A DNA stretch of 64,000 nt from Candidatus Auribacterota bacterium (GTDB lineage Bacteria; Auribacterota; JAFGBW01), in contig JAFGBW010000103.1 of the NCBI GenBank assembly GCA_016932965.1, forward strand, positions 9,998 to 73,997. Reading direction: 5' to 3'. A model generated the notes under the pieces. That model saw only the letters and a program-made list of their open reading frames with translations, was not told the origin of the DNA and searched no databases. Shown piece after piece: positions 56,053 to 64,000 of the stretch (the first letter of the stretch is position 1; each line of letters opens with the position of its first letter). Both the position numbers and the translations under genes were made by a program.

Positions 56053-57567
56053 ATGAAAAGAATATTCAATATATTTTTTATATACCCGGTTCTTTCAGTA
56101 CTTGCCTGTTTTTTGATTCTCCCGTTTTTCTTTTCAAGAAATGTAGCTTTTCTCTTTTTTATATGGGCAATTATTATATTTGTATTTCTTTTATTTTCAT
56201 CGATTTCATCCTTACGAAGGATTCTGTTCGATTACGCGAAATTCAGAATCCTTTTAAAATTCAATATTTTTTTATCTATTTTATCTGTTCCCTTTTTTTT
56301 ATATTCATTTTTATTTATATCTAGATTTTTCTTTGTATGGCCCTGCACATTGGGTATCTATGTATCACTTTTTCTGTTTCTGCTTTGGATTCAATTGGGC
56401 TCAAAAAAGTTTAAATCATATTTTTTTCTTTTTCTTACACTCATTCAACTTCTTTTTAATTTGGCAATGGGTGTCTATTTGCCAGAATATTTCTGGCCAG
56501 ACTATAGATGCATCTATCATCCCTCGTTTTTATCTACGAAGCCGGTTTTTTGTCAGAAGGGCCTGAAAAAAATATTTTACGTTTTGGATTTTTTATCTGC
56601 AGATAAACAATTTTATCTATTGAATAATAAAAAAGAGAAATATTACGATCCGTATAATATTTTATACTTTCCAGATAATTCTCTTATTGCGTCTCATGAA
56701 AAGTATAGAAAATTAGTAAAATTTCATCTAACAAAACATGAGCTTGGCATGCTTGATATAAGCTCTACTAATATGTTTACGGAGGATATGAAAACATATC
56801 TTTTTACCGGGAGTTCCTGGGATAAACCTGATGGAAATGAAAGTTTCTACAAAATAGATGCAAGGAACTTACAAGTTATCAACCAGTTCTCATTAAAGAG
56901 TTCCAGTAAAACACTCGAAAATTTAGTCTTCAACTTTAATAAGAATTCTAATTTTTTAACAGGGGTTCAGATAGATAATGATCTATTTATTCTGACCATG
57001 AATGGAAAGCTCATCCAGATGAACGCTGATTCTGGTATGATCTATAATACTATTGATGTTCCTCAGCCCCTACCAGTTCAGTCTGCTTTCGATATTTCGC
57101 GTTATAAATGCTACTACATTACATGTCCTCAAATCAGCTTTTCATTAGATCTATTTAGTATCATCGAAATTGATTTAAAAACTTTTATCATTAAAAGAAA
57201 AGGGCGCCATTTTTGTTCATTATTAAAATATTTTTCAGATAAACAATGGTTGCTTTTATTGAACTCTTTCTCAGGCACCATTCAGATTTATGATGTAGTA
57301 TCCATGAACAAAATCAAAACCATTGATGGCGCATTTGCCTGTCGAGATTTTACCTTTGATAACAAACTGAAATACTTGTTTATTTCACATTATTTCTCAG
57401 GCATGGTTGATGTGGTTGATTTTCAAACATGCAAAGTTCTGTATTCTTTTTATGCAGGGCCTCTTATACGTACTCTTTGCTTTTCTGATGCAACAAAGCG
57501 GATGTATATTGGATCAGCTTTAGGAATTTTTGAATTCGATCCTTCCGTAGCAGGAATCACTCTATAA
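56053..57567 (+). CDS. Membrane protein with C-terminal propeller-like domain
   Basis: The product has 504 residues; AGGAAG lies 11 bases upstream of the ATG. Four or five membrane helices fill residues 10-150. The remainder is a series of strand-rich repeats (LGMLDISSTNMFTEDMKTYL, LIEIDLKTFIIKRK-like, MVDVVDFQTCKVLYSFYAGP, MYIGSALGIFEFDPS) like a YVTN-type beta propeller. It is among the most A+T-rich genes of the window, in contrast to the suf region. Function unknown; it may be a periplasmic binding or docking domain. Confidence 0.75.
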   Translation: MKRIFNIFFIYPVLSVLACFLILPFFFSRNVAFLFFIWAIIIFVFLLFSSISSLRRILFDYAKFRILLKFNIFLSILSVPFFLYSFLFISRFFFVWPCTLGIYVSLFLFLLWIQLGSKKFKSYFFLFLTLIQLLFNLAMGVYLPEYFWPDYRCIYHPSFLSTKPVFCQKGLKKIFYVLDFLSADKQFYLLNNKKEKYYDPYNILYFPDNSLIASHEKYRKLVKFHLTKHELGMLDISSTNMFTEDMKTYLFTGSSWDKPDGNESFYKIDARNLQVINQFSLKSSSKTLENLVFNFNKNSNFLTGVQIDNDLFILTMNGKLIQMNADSGMIYNTIDVPQPLPVQSAFDISRYKCYYITCPQISFSLDLFSIIEIDLKTFIIKRKGRHFCSLLKYFSDKQWLLLLNSFSGTIQIYDVVSMNKIKTIDGAFACRDFTFDNKLKYLFISHYFSGMVDVVDFQTCKVLYSFYAGPLIRTLCFSDATKRMYIGSALGIFEFDPSVAGITL

Positions 57568-57685
57568 TATGGGATGATCAGCATAATCAGTTAGGTGGAC
57601 TGTCCTCTCGGGAAGAAGGATACTCACATCTTCTTCTTTCCATCTGGGCTAATCCAGGAGACATATATAATTTATTATTTATAAA

Positions 57686-58024
57686 TTAACCAGTTGGACA
57701 TGGTTTGAACCTGGGTGACCTTCCCCCCAAAAGAATAGGGATATTCATTTGATTTTTTATTTTTTTTGAAAGACGCAGCGCCCAGTGATAATTATTAGCA
57801 AATACTTGAAAACCTGTGAGATCGGGTTTGGATTGTTCGAGCTTTTCTAAAATAATTTTCTCAAAATTAAAAATTCTGGCTAGAGAATTGTTTTTAACCA
57901 CAGCATCATCAAAAAGTCTCGGATCTATTATTACATCAGTTGAGAATCCATGACTTTTTAAGACTGCAGAAAGATATTCAATGCCCAATGACTCATTTTC
58001 ACTTCCAATAAAACAAATCTTCAT
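57686..58024 (-). CDS. Orphan B12-binding-type domain, truncated radical SAM gene
   Basis: The product has 112 residues. MKICFIGSENESLGIEYLSA ... GFQVFANNYHWALRLSKKI ... NIPILLGG is the N-terminal Rossmann part of a B12 radical SAM protein. It stops after the LLGG turn with an unrelated tail (RSPRFKPCPTG); no radical SAM core follows. A run of six C on the plus strand (57723 region) offers a frameshift, but the alternative frame also stops soon (KVTQVQTMSNWLIYK). It is either a pseudogene or a free domain. It is the last gene of a minus-strand operon, 28 bases after the UbiA gene. Confidence 0.75.
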   Translation of the reverse strand: MKICFIGSENESLGIEYLSAVLKSHGFSTDVIIDPRLFDDAVVKNNSLARIFNFEKIILEKLEQSKPDLTGFQVFANNYHWALRLSKKIKNQMNIPILLGGRSPRFKPCPTG

Positions 58025-58052
58025 TTTTTATCTTCCGATGTTATTTCATCGC

Positions 58053-58919
58053 TTAATTTATATAAAATTCCACAGCCAAGCTAATCCCTAGCACAATGGA
58101 ACACCAGCGCATTCCCAAGCGCATTTTGTCTGAATCAAGCGACTTTTTAAAGAATAACCAGTAAGAAATAAAAATAAGTGCTGAATAAAGAATAGAAGCC
58201 GACAATCCAATGACTCCCATGAAACCGATTTGAAAAAGAAAAAGGGAATAGAAAATAAATAATAAACCAATTACCGTGATCAGATAAAAGGTATGGGTTA
58301 TTCCAAACTTTACTGGAGTGGTTAATATTTGCGCCATCTTATCATCTTCTGTGTCCTCAATCTCATGATACAATTGCATGATGATAATGATAAAAGAAAC
58401 CATCAAAGCAATGGGAAAAGCTGCTTTCCAATATGAAACGACATTCTTCACTCCAAGAAAAACCATGGGCGAAAAAAGAAAAATATTCATTGCGCTTCCT
58501 ATAATAGGAAAACGTTTCATCCGAAACGGAGGAACAGAATACAGGAAGGCAAAGAGGAAAAGGAACAAAAGAATAATGAAATGAGAAACAGAAATAACCA
58601 ACCCGCTGCAAAAAGACGGAAAAACAGGAAGAAAAATCAGAAAAAGATGGCAAGCTTTTTCTGATTTGATTTCATTAAAAAAAGGATTTTTATTCTGATG
58701 ATTTATATCAATGAATCTATCTGTCCAATTATTAATGGAAAAAGCAAAACAGAGATACAAAGCGCAACCGGAAACAAGTAAAAAAAGCTGGGGATAATTC
58801 AATTCTTTGAATTTGCAATGACAAAGCAGAGGAATGCCCAGGAAATGGATCCAGTCTTTCACACGATAAAATGACAAAAGATTAGGAATTAAAGAAACTG
58901 ATGTCATCATATTAATCAT
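58053..58919 (-). CDS. UbiA-family prenyltransferase
   Basis: The product has 288 residues from the ATG at 58919, which has CAGGAA eight bases upstream; a TTG at 58973 overlapping the radical SAM stop is an alternative. It has eight or nine membrane helices. The first aspartate motif is NNWTDRFIDINHQNKN, the second YHEIEDTEDDK, with YSVPPFRMKR between, all typical of UbiA. It attaches a prenyl chain to an aromatic or other acceptor. With the radical SAM and B12-domain genes it forms a three-gene minus-strand operon, which suggests prenylation and radical chemistry on one molecule. Confidence 0.85.
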   Translation of the reverse strand: MINMMTSVSLIPNLLSFYRVKDWIHFLGIPLLCHCKFKELNYPQLFLLVSGCALYLCFAFSINNWTDRFIDINHQNKNPFFNEIKSEKACHLFLIFLPVFPSFCSGLVISVSHFIILLFLFLFAFLYSVPPFRMKRFPIIGSAMNIFLFSPMVFLGVKNVVSYWKAAFPIALMVSFIIIIMQLYHEIEDTEDDKMAQILTTPVKFGITHTFYLITVIGLLFIFYSLFLFQIGFMGVIGLSASILYSALIFISYWLFFKKSLDSDKMRLGMRWCSIVLGISLAVEFYIN

Positions 58920-58969
58920 TTGGGATTCCTGTATGTCATGATCATTTTCCTTAAGGCAACTGTTTTTAA

Positions 58970-59983
58970 TCAAGGTTTCGAATAAAACTGCCTGGATGCA
59001 TTGAATATCGATTCAAGATGCATTTTTCCAAGATAGTCCATTTCTCTGAAAGGAGTGATTTTGCATGGATGAAAGCATTGATGATGCTGACAATGCTCCA
59101 GTGCTGCTTTGAATCCGTCTTTATCGATGTTTTTTGGCGAGAATGAATCCCGGAAGGAGTAACAGGGATAGAGGGATCCGTCCGGATACAGATAAACATA
59201 AAATTTTCCGGCTAAACAATTAAAAGGAATATCATCCACAACAGATAAATTTTTCAGAAAAGTAAAAGAATTGCCTACCAACAGAGGATTTTTCTTCTTA
59301 GCTGAAATCAATATGGATTCAGCCTGTTTTAATTCAGCCGTTGCAGGTTTGAATATCTGCATTTTTTCGTTATCATTTATGGAATCATGTACAATACATA
59401 GGGGTTGAAAAAAACACGTCATTTTGTATTGTTTCCCAATATCCAGAATGAAAGGGATGTGCGAAATATTTTCCTTTGTAAGAACGGTTATAGTCATTTT
59501 TTTTATTTTTATATTATGAACAAGCCGAATAGCATCAAGAGTGTTTTGGAATGAGGTTTCCCCTCGGAATTGATCGTGAATTTTTTCTGGGCCGTCCAAA
59601 CTCAATACAATCTCATCAAGTAATTCTGTGATCCAAAGGCAGTTTTTTAGTTGAATTCCGTTGGTATTCAAACTGGTTAATAAGCCCAATGTTTTTGCAT
59701 GGCGCAATATTGCTGTGCTCTCTTGAATTTTCATCAATGGTTCGCCGCCGCTGATGCCTAAATGAATAAGTCCCCGTTTCTGAAGGAAAAAAATAAAATT
59801 ATTTATTATTTCTATATTGATTTCTGAATCCTGTTTTTGAGGAACAACACAATATTCACATTTTAAATTGCATTTATTCGTCAAAAAGATACTTAAAAAA
59901 AGAGGGGAGCGGCCCCGGAAACCGCCATGGATTAGCCAGCGATATAGCTGGCATAAATAAGAGATATTTTTATGAAGGTTCAT
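58970..59983 (-). CDS. Radical SAM protein with SPASM/twitch-like C-terminus
   Basis: The product has 337 residues. The core motif is TNKCNLKCEYCVVP near residue 37, then ISGGEPLMK and SLDGPEKIHDQFRG. The C-terminal part has cysteines in FNCLAGKFYVYLYPDGSLYP and C, then HCQHHQCFHPC, typical of auxiliary-cluster domains. It may act on a peptide or protein or on a small molecule. It is the first gene of the operon with UbiA, whose possible TTG start overlaps its stop. Confidence 0.9.
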   Translation of the reverse strand: MNLHKNISYLCQLYRWLIHGGFRGRSPLFLSIFLTNKCNLKCEYCVVPQKQDSEINIEIINNFIFFLQKRGLIHLGISGGEPLMKIQESTAILRHAKTLGLLTSLNTNGIQLKNCLWITELLDEIVLSLDGPEKIHDQFRGETSFQNTLDAIRLVHNIKIKKMTITVLTKENISHIPFILDIGKQYKMTCFFQPLCIVHDSINDNEKMQIFKPATAELKQAESILISAKKKNPLLVGNSFTFLKNLSVVDDIPFNCLAGKFYVYLYPDGSLYPCYSFRDSFSPKNIDKDGFKAALEHCQHHQCFHPCKITPFREMDYLGKMHLESIFNASRQFYSKP

Positions 59984-60380
59984 TAATTATATTTACATAT
60001 TAATCCATTCTGTTTTTTAATAAAAAGTTATTACAATAAACTTATGCCAGAAACAAGATATTTTAATCTTGATTGAGAAAGTGCTGAAGGAAAAATAAAG
60101 AAAAAGAATGCCAACAAGAAGCAAAGACATTTTTCCCGGACCAGTCTTGCATCACTGTCATATATCAAAGGATTAGTATTCTAAAACCCCTAGTCTGATT
60201 ATTAAGAAAAGTCAATTATTCACACCTTGATGATTGCCTGTATATTCTGACTGCTCTTTTTATTTGTTCTGGTATGACAATAGAGCGGATGATAGATTCT
60301 AGAATATATTTTTTAAAATGGAGAGGCAGGGTATCCGCAACTGCTTCCGGAATGATCATTAAAAAAAAGGGATTCCTGTA
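59984..60380. other. 397-bp AT-rich divergent gap
   Basis: No RNA gene, dispersed repeat or terminator was recognised. It lies between divergent radical SAM operons and probably holds their promoters. A small minus-strand open frame is listed separately. Confidence 0.4.
60216..60359 (-). CDS. Possible small protein or gene remnant
   Basis: A 47-residue frame starts MIIPEAVADTLPLHFKKYIL and ends RQSSRCE. It is basic and helical. It could be a leftover C-terminus of a radical SAM protein or a genuine small protein. The ribosome binding site is poor and nothing confirms translation. Confidence 0.25.
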   Translation of the reverse strand: MIIPEAVADTLPLHFKKYILESIIRSIVIPEQIKRAVRIYRQSSRCE

Positions 60381-61619
60381 ATGATTCCCGTTGGGCAATA
60401 TAAAATTTTATTAATAAACAGTCTTTATAAGAGCAAAAACAAAGAAACGATTTATCCGGTAGGCCTTTATTATCTTTCCTTGTTTTTGAAAAAGCATTTT
60501 CCCGATCATTATCTGCAAATCTTTGATATGAATTTATCAAAGAATCCTTATCAGGATCTGGAACGAATCCTTTCAAAATATAATTTTCAAATCACCGCCA
60601 TCTCTTACAGAAACCTTATCAGACATTCTTTTTTATCCAAGTTGGCCACAAAAACAATTGATTTTGAAAAAGTCACTCGAATCTGTAAACAAATCCGTCC
60701 CGACATGAAAATCATTATAGGCGGTCCTGCTTTTGCGATTGACCCGGAAAAAGTCTTAAAAAGGTTCGGAAATATTGATTACGGTTTAGTAGATAATGTT
60801 GGAGGCATGTTTGCTGAATTGATTGAATCAAACTTCAATGATCATTCGGTAAAAAATGTTTATTACAGGAACAAGGATCAGATTATTTTTTCCGGATATC
60901 GGTCGGATGATTCATTTGAAAATGCCATAACCGGTTTTACCGTTTTTCCGGGCTTAAATGCCGGAGATTATGATGAAATCGGGATACAAACCAAAAAAGG
61001 CTGCATCTTTCAATGTAAACACTGTCCGCAAAAATATCTCGAAGGCAATAAAATAAGGTTGAGATCAGTCAAAACAGTCATAGATGAAATATCTTTTTAT
61101 TTGGAAATGGGTGTAAGAAATTTTTATTTTACAGATTCGGTTTTTAATTATCCCAATCATTACTGCATGGATCTGCTGCAGGAGATTATCAATAAGAGCC
61201 TTAACATTTCGTGGTCTGCCTTTTTAAAGGCGAGTTATATTGATGATGATCTTGCTGTTTTGTTATTGAAATCGGGCTGCAGGAAAATAGACATTTCGGC
61301 CGAAAGCGGCGATGATAATATTTTAAGATACCTCAACACAAATGAAACAGTTGATTCCATCATTAATGCGGCTGAAATACTGAAGAACTACCCCGCTATC
61401 AGAATCTGCTATTATTTTTTATTAGGAACAGAAAAAGAAAATTTTTCTTCATTAATAAAAACAATGAAATTGGCGCTAAGATTGAGAATGAAATACAAAA
61501 GTGAAATTTATTTCTCAACATTTAATCCCATTAATAAAACAGAAGTCAATGTCAAGTGTCATAATTTCATCATCAACACCCTATCAGCATGTATTTCCGT
61601 ATTTAACCAACTGATATAG
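60381..61619 (+). CDS. B12-binding-type radical SAM protein
   Basis: The product has 412 residues. The N-terminal domain (YKILLINSLYKSKNKETIY, PVGLYYLSLFLKKHFPDHYL, MKIIIGGPAFAI) is a B12-type Rossmann fold. The cysteine motif is KKGCIFQCKHCPQKY near residue 210; NFYFTDSVFNYP and DISAESGDDNILRYLNTN follow. The C-terminus is shorter than in the other cluster enzymes. It stands alone on the plus strand, convergent with the SPASM gene (9-bp gap). Substrate unknown. Confidence 0.9.
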   Translation: MIPVGQYKILLINSLYKSKNKETIYPVGLYYLSLFLKKHFPDHYLQIFDMNLSKNPYQDLERILSKYNFQITAISYRNLIRHSFLSKLATKTIDFEKVTRICKQIRPDMKIIIGGPAFAIDPEKVLKRFGNIDYGLVDNVGGMFAELIESNFNDHSVKNVYYRNKDQIIFSGYRSDDSFENAITGFTVFPGLNAGDYDEIGIQTKKGCIFQCKHCPQKYLEGNKIRLRSVKTVIDEISFYLEMGVRNFYFTDSVFNYPNHYCMDLLQEIINKSLNISWSAFLKASYIDDDLAVLLLKSGCRKIDISAESGDDNILRYLNTNETVDSIINAAEILKNYPAIRICYYFLLGTEKENFSSLIKTMKLALRLRMKYKSEIYFSTFNPINKTEVNVKCHNFIINTLSACISVFNQLI

Positions 61620-61628
61620 TTTCAATAA

Positions 61629-62744
61629 TTACAAGCCAAATACAGTTGGAGGTATTTTATATTCTATATCGCAGAGGGGATCTTTCATTTTAAAATTTTT
61701 ATATTTTAAATAGGCATGAGTCCTGCACCCCCCTCCGCATTCAAATCTGTATTTACAGTCAGAACATTCCTCCGGCAAAATATGCCATTGATTGCGCAAG
61801 GATTTATATCTTTCCCATATTGATTCAATTTTTTCGTTCAGAATATTTCCTATTGTCAGATCTTCAGGGGCAAAAGAACAGGGTAATACATTCCCGTGGG
61901 TTGTGATAAACATGATCCGGTCATAATTCTGACAGCAGCTCCCTGTGATTTTACCTAAAATCCGGTTTGGAACGGGAATGATTTTTTTATCATATAGCCT
62001 GAATACCAAATCAGACCACTCTTTGGAGGTAATTTCAACTCCTTTGGTATAATCGTTGACAGGAAGACATCTTTCGATGATAAATCGAACCCGATGTTTT
62101 CTAAGCATCAGCATGAATTCTTCAACATAGTCATAATTGAGTTTTGTGACAGTAATAAAAATCGAGACAAAATATCTATTTTTTTTAAGTCTCAATATAT
62201 TATTGAATACCGTTTCGTATCCGTTTTCTTTTGCGCCTGTTATTTCAGAATATATTTTGTGATGGTCGAAATTAATATAAAACCTGGGTTTTTTTCTTAA
62301 TAAACGAAGTTGAGAGATAAAATGATCATCTATCAGGGTGCCGTTAGAACTGATGACCACATTTAAGTTTAATTTATCCAATTCGTTTAAAAACCAGAAC
62401 AGCTGTTTATGAAGGGTCGGTTCCCCTCCCAGAAGAAGAATGGATTCAACATCCAGCTTGTTTTTTGCTTCTTTGACAATTTCCAGCCATTGTTCAATTT
62501 TAATATCCTCGATATCACGATATGAATAACAATACCGGCAACGAAGATTACATAGGGAAGAAATGTGGATTCCCAGCATCTGAGGTTTATTTCCGTAAGA
62601 TTTTCTCCAGAGGTAGCGGGCCATTCTCAATAGCACGGGAATATCAAGGAGTTTTCCTGTAAAATGATAGACATAAAAACCCAAAATATTGTATTCAAAG
62701 AAATACCTGTAAAAAGACACGATCTTTTTGGCTAAAAATTTCAT
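61629..62744 (-). CDS. Radical SAM/SPASM maturase-like protein
   Basis: The product has 371 residues. The core motif is SSLCNLRCRYCYSYRD near residue 65, with LLGGEPTLHKQ following. The C-terminal SPASM domain is complete in appearance: CCQNYDRIMFITTHGNVLPC, then SDCKYRFECGGGCRTHAYLK. SPASM enzymes often modify peptides, including RiPPs, but act on other substrates too. It overlaps the U32 gene by 4 bases (ATGA), which shows a coupled pair. Confidence 0.92.
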   Translation of the reverse strand: MKFLAKKIVSFYRYFFEYNILGFYVYHFTGKLLDIPVLLRMARYLWRKSYGNKPQMLGIHISSLCNLRCRYCYSYRDIEDIKIEQWLEIVKEAKNKLDVESILLLGGEPTLHKQLFWFLNELDKLNLNVVISSNGTLIDDHFISQLRLLRKKPRFYINFDHHKIYSEITGAKENGYETVFNNILRLKKNRYFVSIFITVTKLNYDYVEEFMLMLRKHRVRFIIERCLPVNDYTKGVEITSKEWSDLVFRLYDKKIIPVPNRILGKITGSCCQNYDRIMFITTHGNVLPCSFAPEDLTIGNILNEKIESIWERYKSLRNQWHILPEECSDCKYRFECGGGCRTHAYLKYKNFKMKDPLCDIEYKIPPTVFGL

Positions 62745-63931
62745 TTGAATAGATCTCCGCGAACAAACAGGTTTTCGAGTTTCAGCTTATGATCTTTGAT
62801 TAATTCCAGGTCATGCCTATCAATCAGAATTGCTTCATCGGCAATTTTTTTGCAGATCAAACATTGATCGCAATCAGTTGTTTCACAATTGACTTTAAAT
62901 ATTTTTTCTAAATAACCATTGAGTTTTTCATTATTGATATAGGGTACAGGATATGGAGCTGACTTTAAAAATTGATACAATTTGTATACATTATATTTAA
63001 AAGGCTTAAAAAAATATAAAATTTTATTTAAAGAAAATTTTCTGTTTTTTGAATCACTTCCTGTGAAAATCGGCATCAATTCAGACAAATTTCCCGGATA
63101 AGCATTATCGGCATAGGCTTTCGTTATTTTGATAATCTTGTCGGGACTTAAAGTCCGATCGGTTATTTTGAAATGATGAATACCCAAATCCTGATAAGTT
63201 TTTAAATCTTCAGGCCTTATAAAATTGGATTTGATGATCAAATGAGGCGCCAGCAACCGGGAATATCTGCAGTCAAAAGTGTAATAATTTAAATAAGTAG
63301 ACTCCCTGACTTTACCGGACGAATGACTTTCCAGATTGGCGTGTTGATCCGTATTGACACAATGATATAAACAGCAGTTATTAACGATCAGTTGTAAAGG
63401 AATCGAAATGTTTTTTACGATCGATCCAAGTCTTTCCTTGTTTCTTAGAATATTATTGCTGAATAATGTTATTCTTGATGCTCCCAACTCCTGCCAATAT
63501 TTTGCTTTTTCCAGCGTCTCAATCCGGCAAAAAACCGAGGCATTGATTTTAAGATCGGGATAGTTTTTTTTAATCAATTTTGCCAGATAAGGATCCGACA
63601 CTGTTAAAGAGCTTACACCGGAATCGAGTAAATAGTCACATTTATCGAGGATAAAACGGACCCCTTTTTTGGAAAATTGAAGGCCGGAAGCACAATAATG
63701 ATTAAACAGATAATTAAAATTGATTTTCTTGGATTGGCACTTTTTTAAGAACGAAGACACTTGTTTCTTTGAAGCTTTAAGTAAAGTGATATCCGCTCTT
63801 CCGCCTCCAAAAAAATCGTTTGGATCTTTCCCGTAAAATTCAAATGAATCCAGAAACGTATTGATTTCAAATAATTTCATATCCCAGTTACACGGGATAG
63901 AAAATTTTTGTGTTGTTTGACTGTTTTTCAT
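62741..63931 (-). CDS. U32-family protein (peptidase U32 / UbiU-like)
   Basis: The product has 396 residues from the ATG at 63931; a TTG at 63943 is an alternative. LDSGVSSLTVSDPYLAKLIK, INASVFCRIETLEKAKYW and IVNNCCLYHCVNTDQHANLE, then SHSSG, follow the U32 barrel pattern N-x-C-L-x-x-C...H-x-N-x-x-S-H. The C-terminal cysteines (NCETTDCDQCLICKK) fit an iron-sulfur cluster as in UbiU/UbiV. U32 proteins include tRNA and quinone hydroxylation factors and peptidases. It is upstream of and coupled to the SPASM gene. Confidence 0.82.
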   Translation of the reverse strand: MKNSQTTQKFSIPCNWDMKLFEINTFLDSFEFYGKDPNDFFGGGRADITLLKASKKQVSSFLKKCQSKKINFNYLFNHYCASGLQFSKKGVRFILDKCDYLLDSGVSSLTVSDPYLAKLIKKNYPDLKINASVFCRIETLEKAKYWQELGASRITLFSNNILRNKERLGSIVKNISIPLQLIVNNCCLYHCVNTDQHANLESHSSGKVRESTYLNYYTFDCRYSRLLAPHLIIKSNFIRPEDLKTYQDLGIHHFKITDRTLSPDKIIKITKAYADNAYPGNLSELMPIFTGSDSKNRKFSLNKILYFFKPFKYNVYKLYQFLKSAPYPVPYINNEKLNGYLEKIFKVNCETTDCDQCLICKKIADEAILIDRHDLELIKDHKLKLENLFVRGDLFK

Positions 63932-64000
63932 GATGTTATTCAAATTGTTTCTTACGCTTTACGAATATTACAAAACCAGCATTTTAAAGCAATCTTTCTA

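Noticed and set aside
57600-57650. Terminator after the propeller-protein gene
   Set aside because: GAAGAAGGAT and ATCTTCTTC can pair with a bulge, but no T-run follows.

Overview
This is a bacterial chromosomal window with moderate G+C that becomes visibly more A+T-rich after about 55 kb. It has a diderm (Gram-negative) character: there are signal peptides, a lipobox protein, an M16 protease, and a tandem CotH-type surface protein. Many products are large membrane or TPR/HEAT proteins, and radical SAM enzymes are abundant. This suggests an anaerobic, probably uncultivated lineage, but I cannot name the phylum from sequence alone. There are no rRNA genes, transposases, phage genes or CRISPR arrays. 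One tRNA (Arg, anticodon TCT) is present.

Layout. 0-10 kb: an envelope or glycan block with two GT39-type glycosyltransferases, a TMTC-like membrane protein, a fused MFS/spermidine-synthase-like protein and a GH99-like glycoside hydrolase. 11-20 kb: pyruvoyl-dependent arginine decarboxylase, tRNA-Arg, a divergent chorismate-synthase-like protein, then a SUF iron-sulfur assembly operon (sufB, sufC, a secreted protein gene, sufD, sufS, sufU) ending in a clear terminator. 20-30 kb: a secreted coiled-coil protein, a glycosyltransferase, an S2P-like protease, secreted PKD and TPR proteins, and a large LamG/tandem-CotH protein. 29-38 kb: M16 protease overlapping a Ser/Thr kinase-TPR receptor, then uppP, an ispA-type prenyl synthase, a DUF2752 protein and a lipoate ligase. 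38-50 kb: a HEAT/TPR protein, a ZnuA-like protein, a Crp/Fnr regulator divergent from a ferredoxin with an FNR-like operator between them, a degenerate receiver next to an MshEN-CheX fusion, a PflX-type radical SAM protein, a Kef antiporter and lysA.

50.8-64 kb is the most unusual part: a dense cluster of six radical SAM enzymes, an orphan B12-binding domain, a UbiA-type prenyltransferase, a U32-family protein paired with a SPASM enzyme, and two membrane proteins (one with an FMN_bind domain, one with a propeller-like domain). The gene content looks like an undescribed anaerobic biosynthetic or modification pathway. Its product cannot be read from the sequence, and the cluster continues past the right edge.

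A dispersed non-coding repeat of about 340 bp occurs in at least three near-complete and several partial copies, all in the same orientation. It has a conserved left block, a long central inverted repeat and small right-hand hairpins. One copy splits sufB from sufC, and one fragment supplies the last codons of a radical SAM gene.
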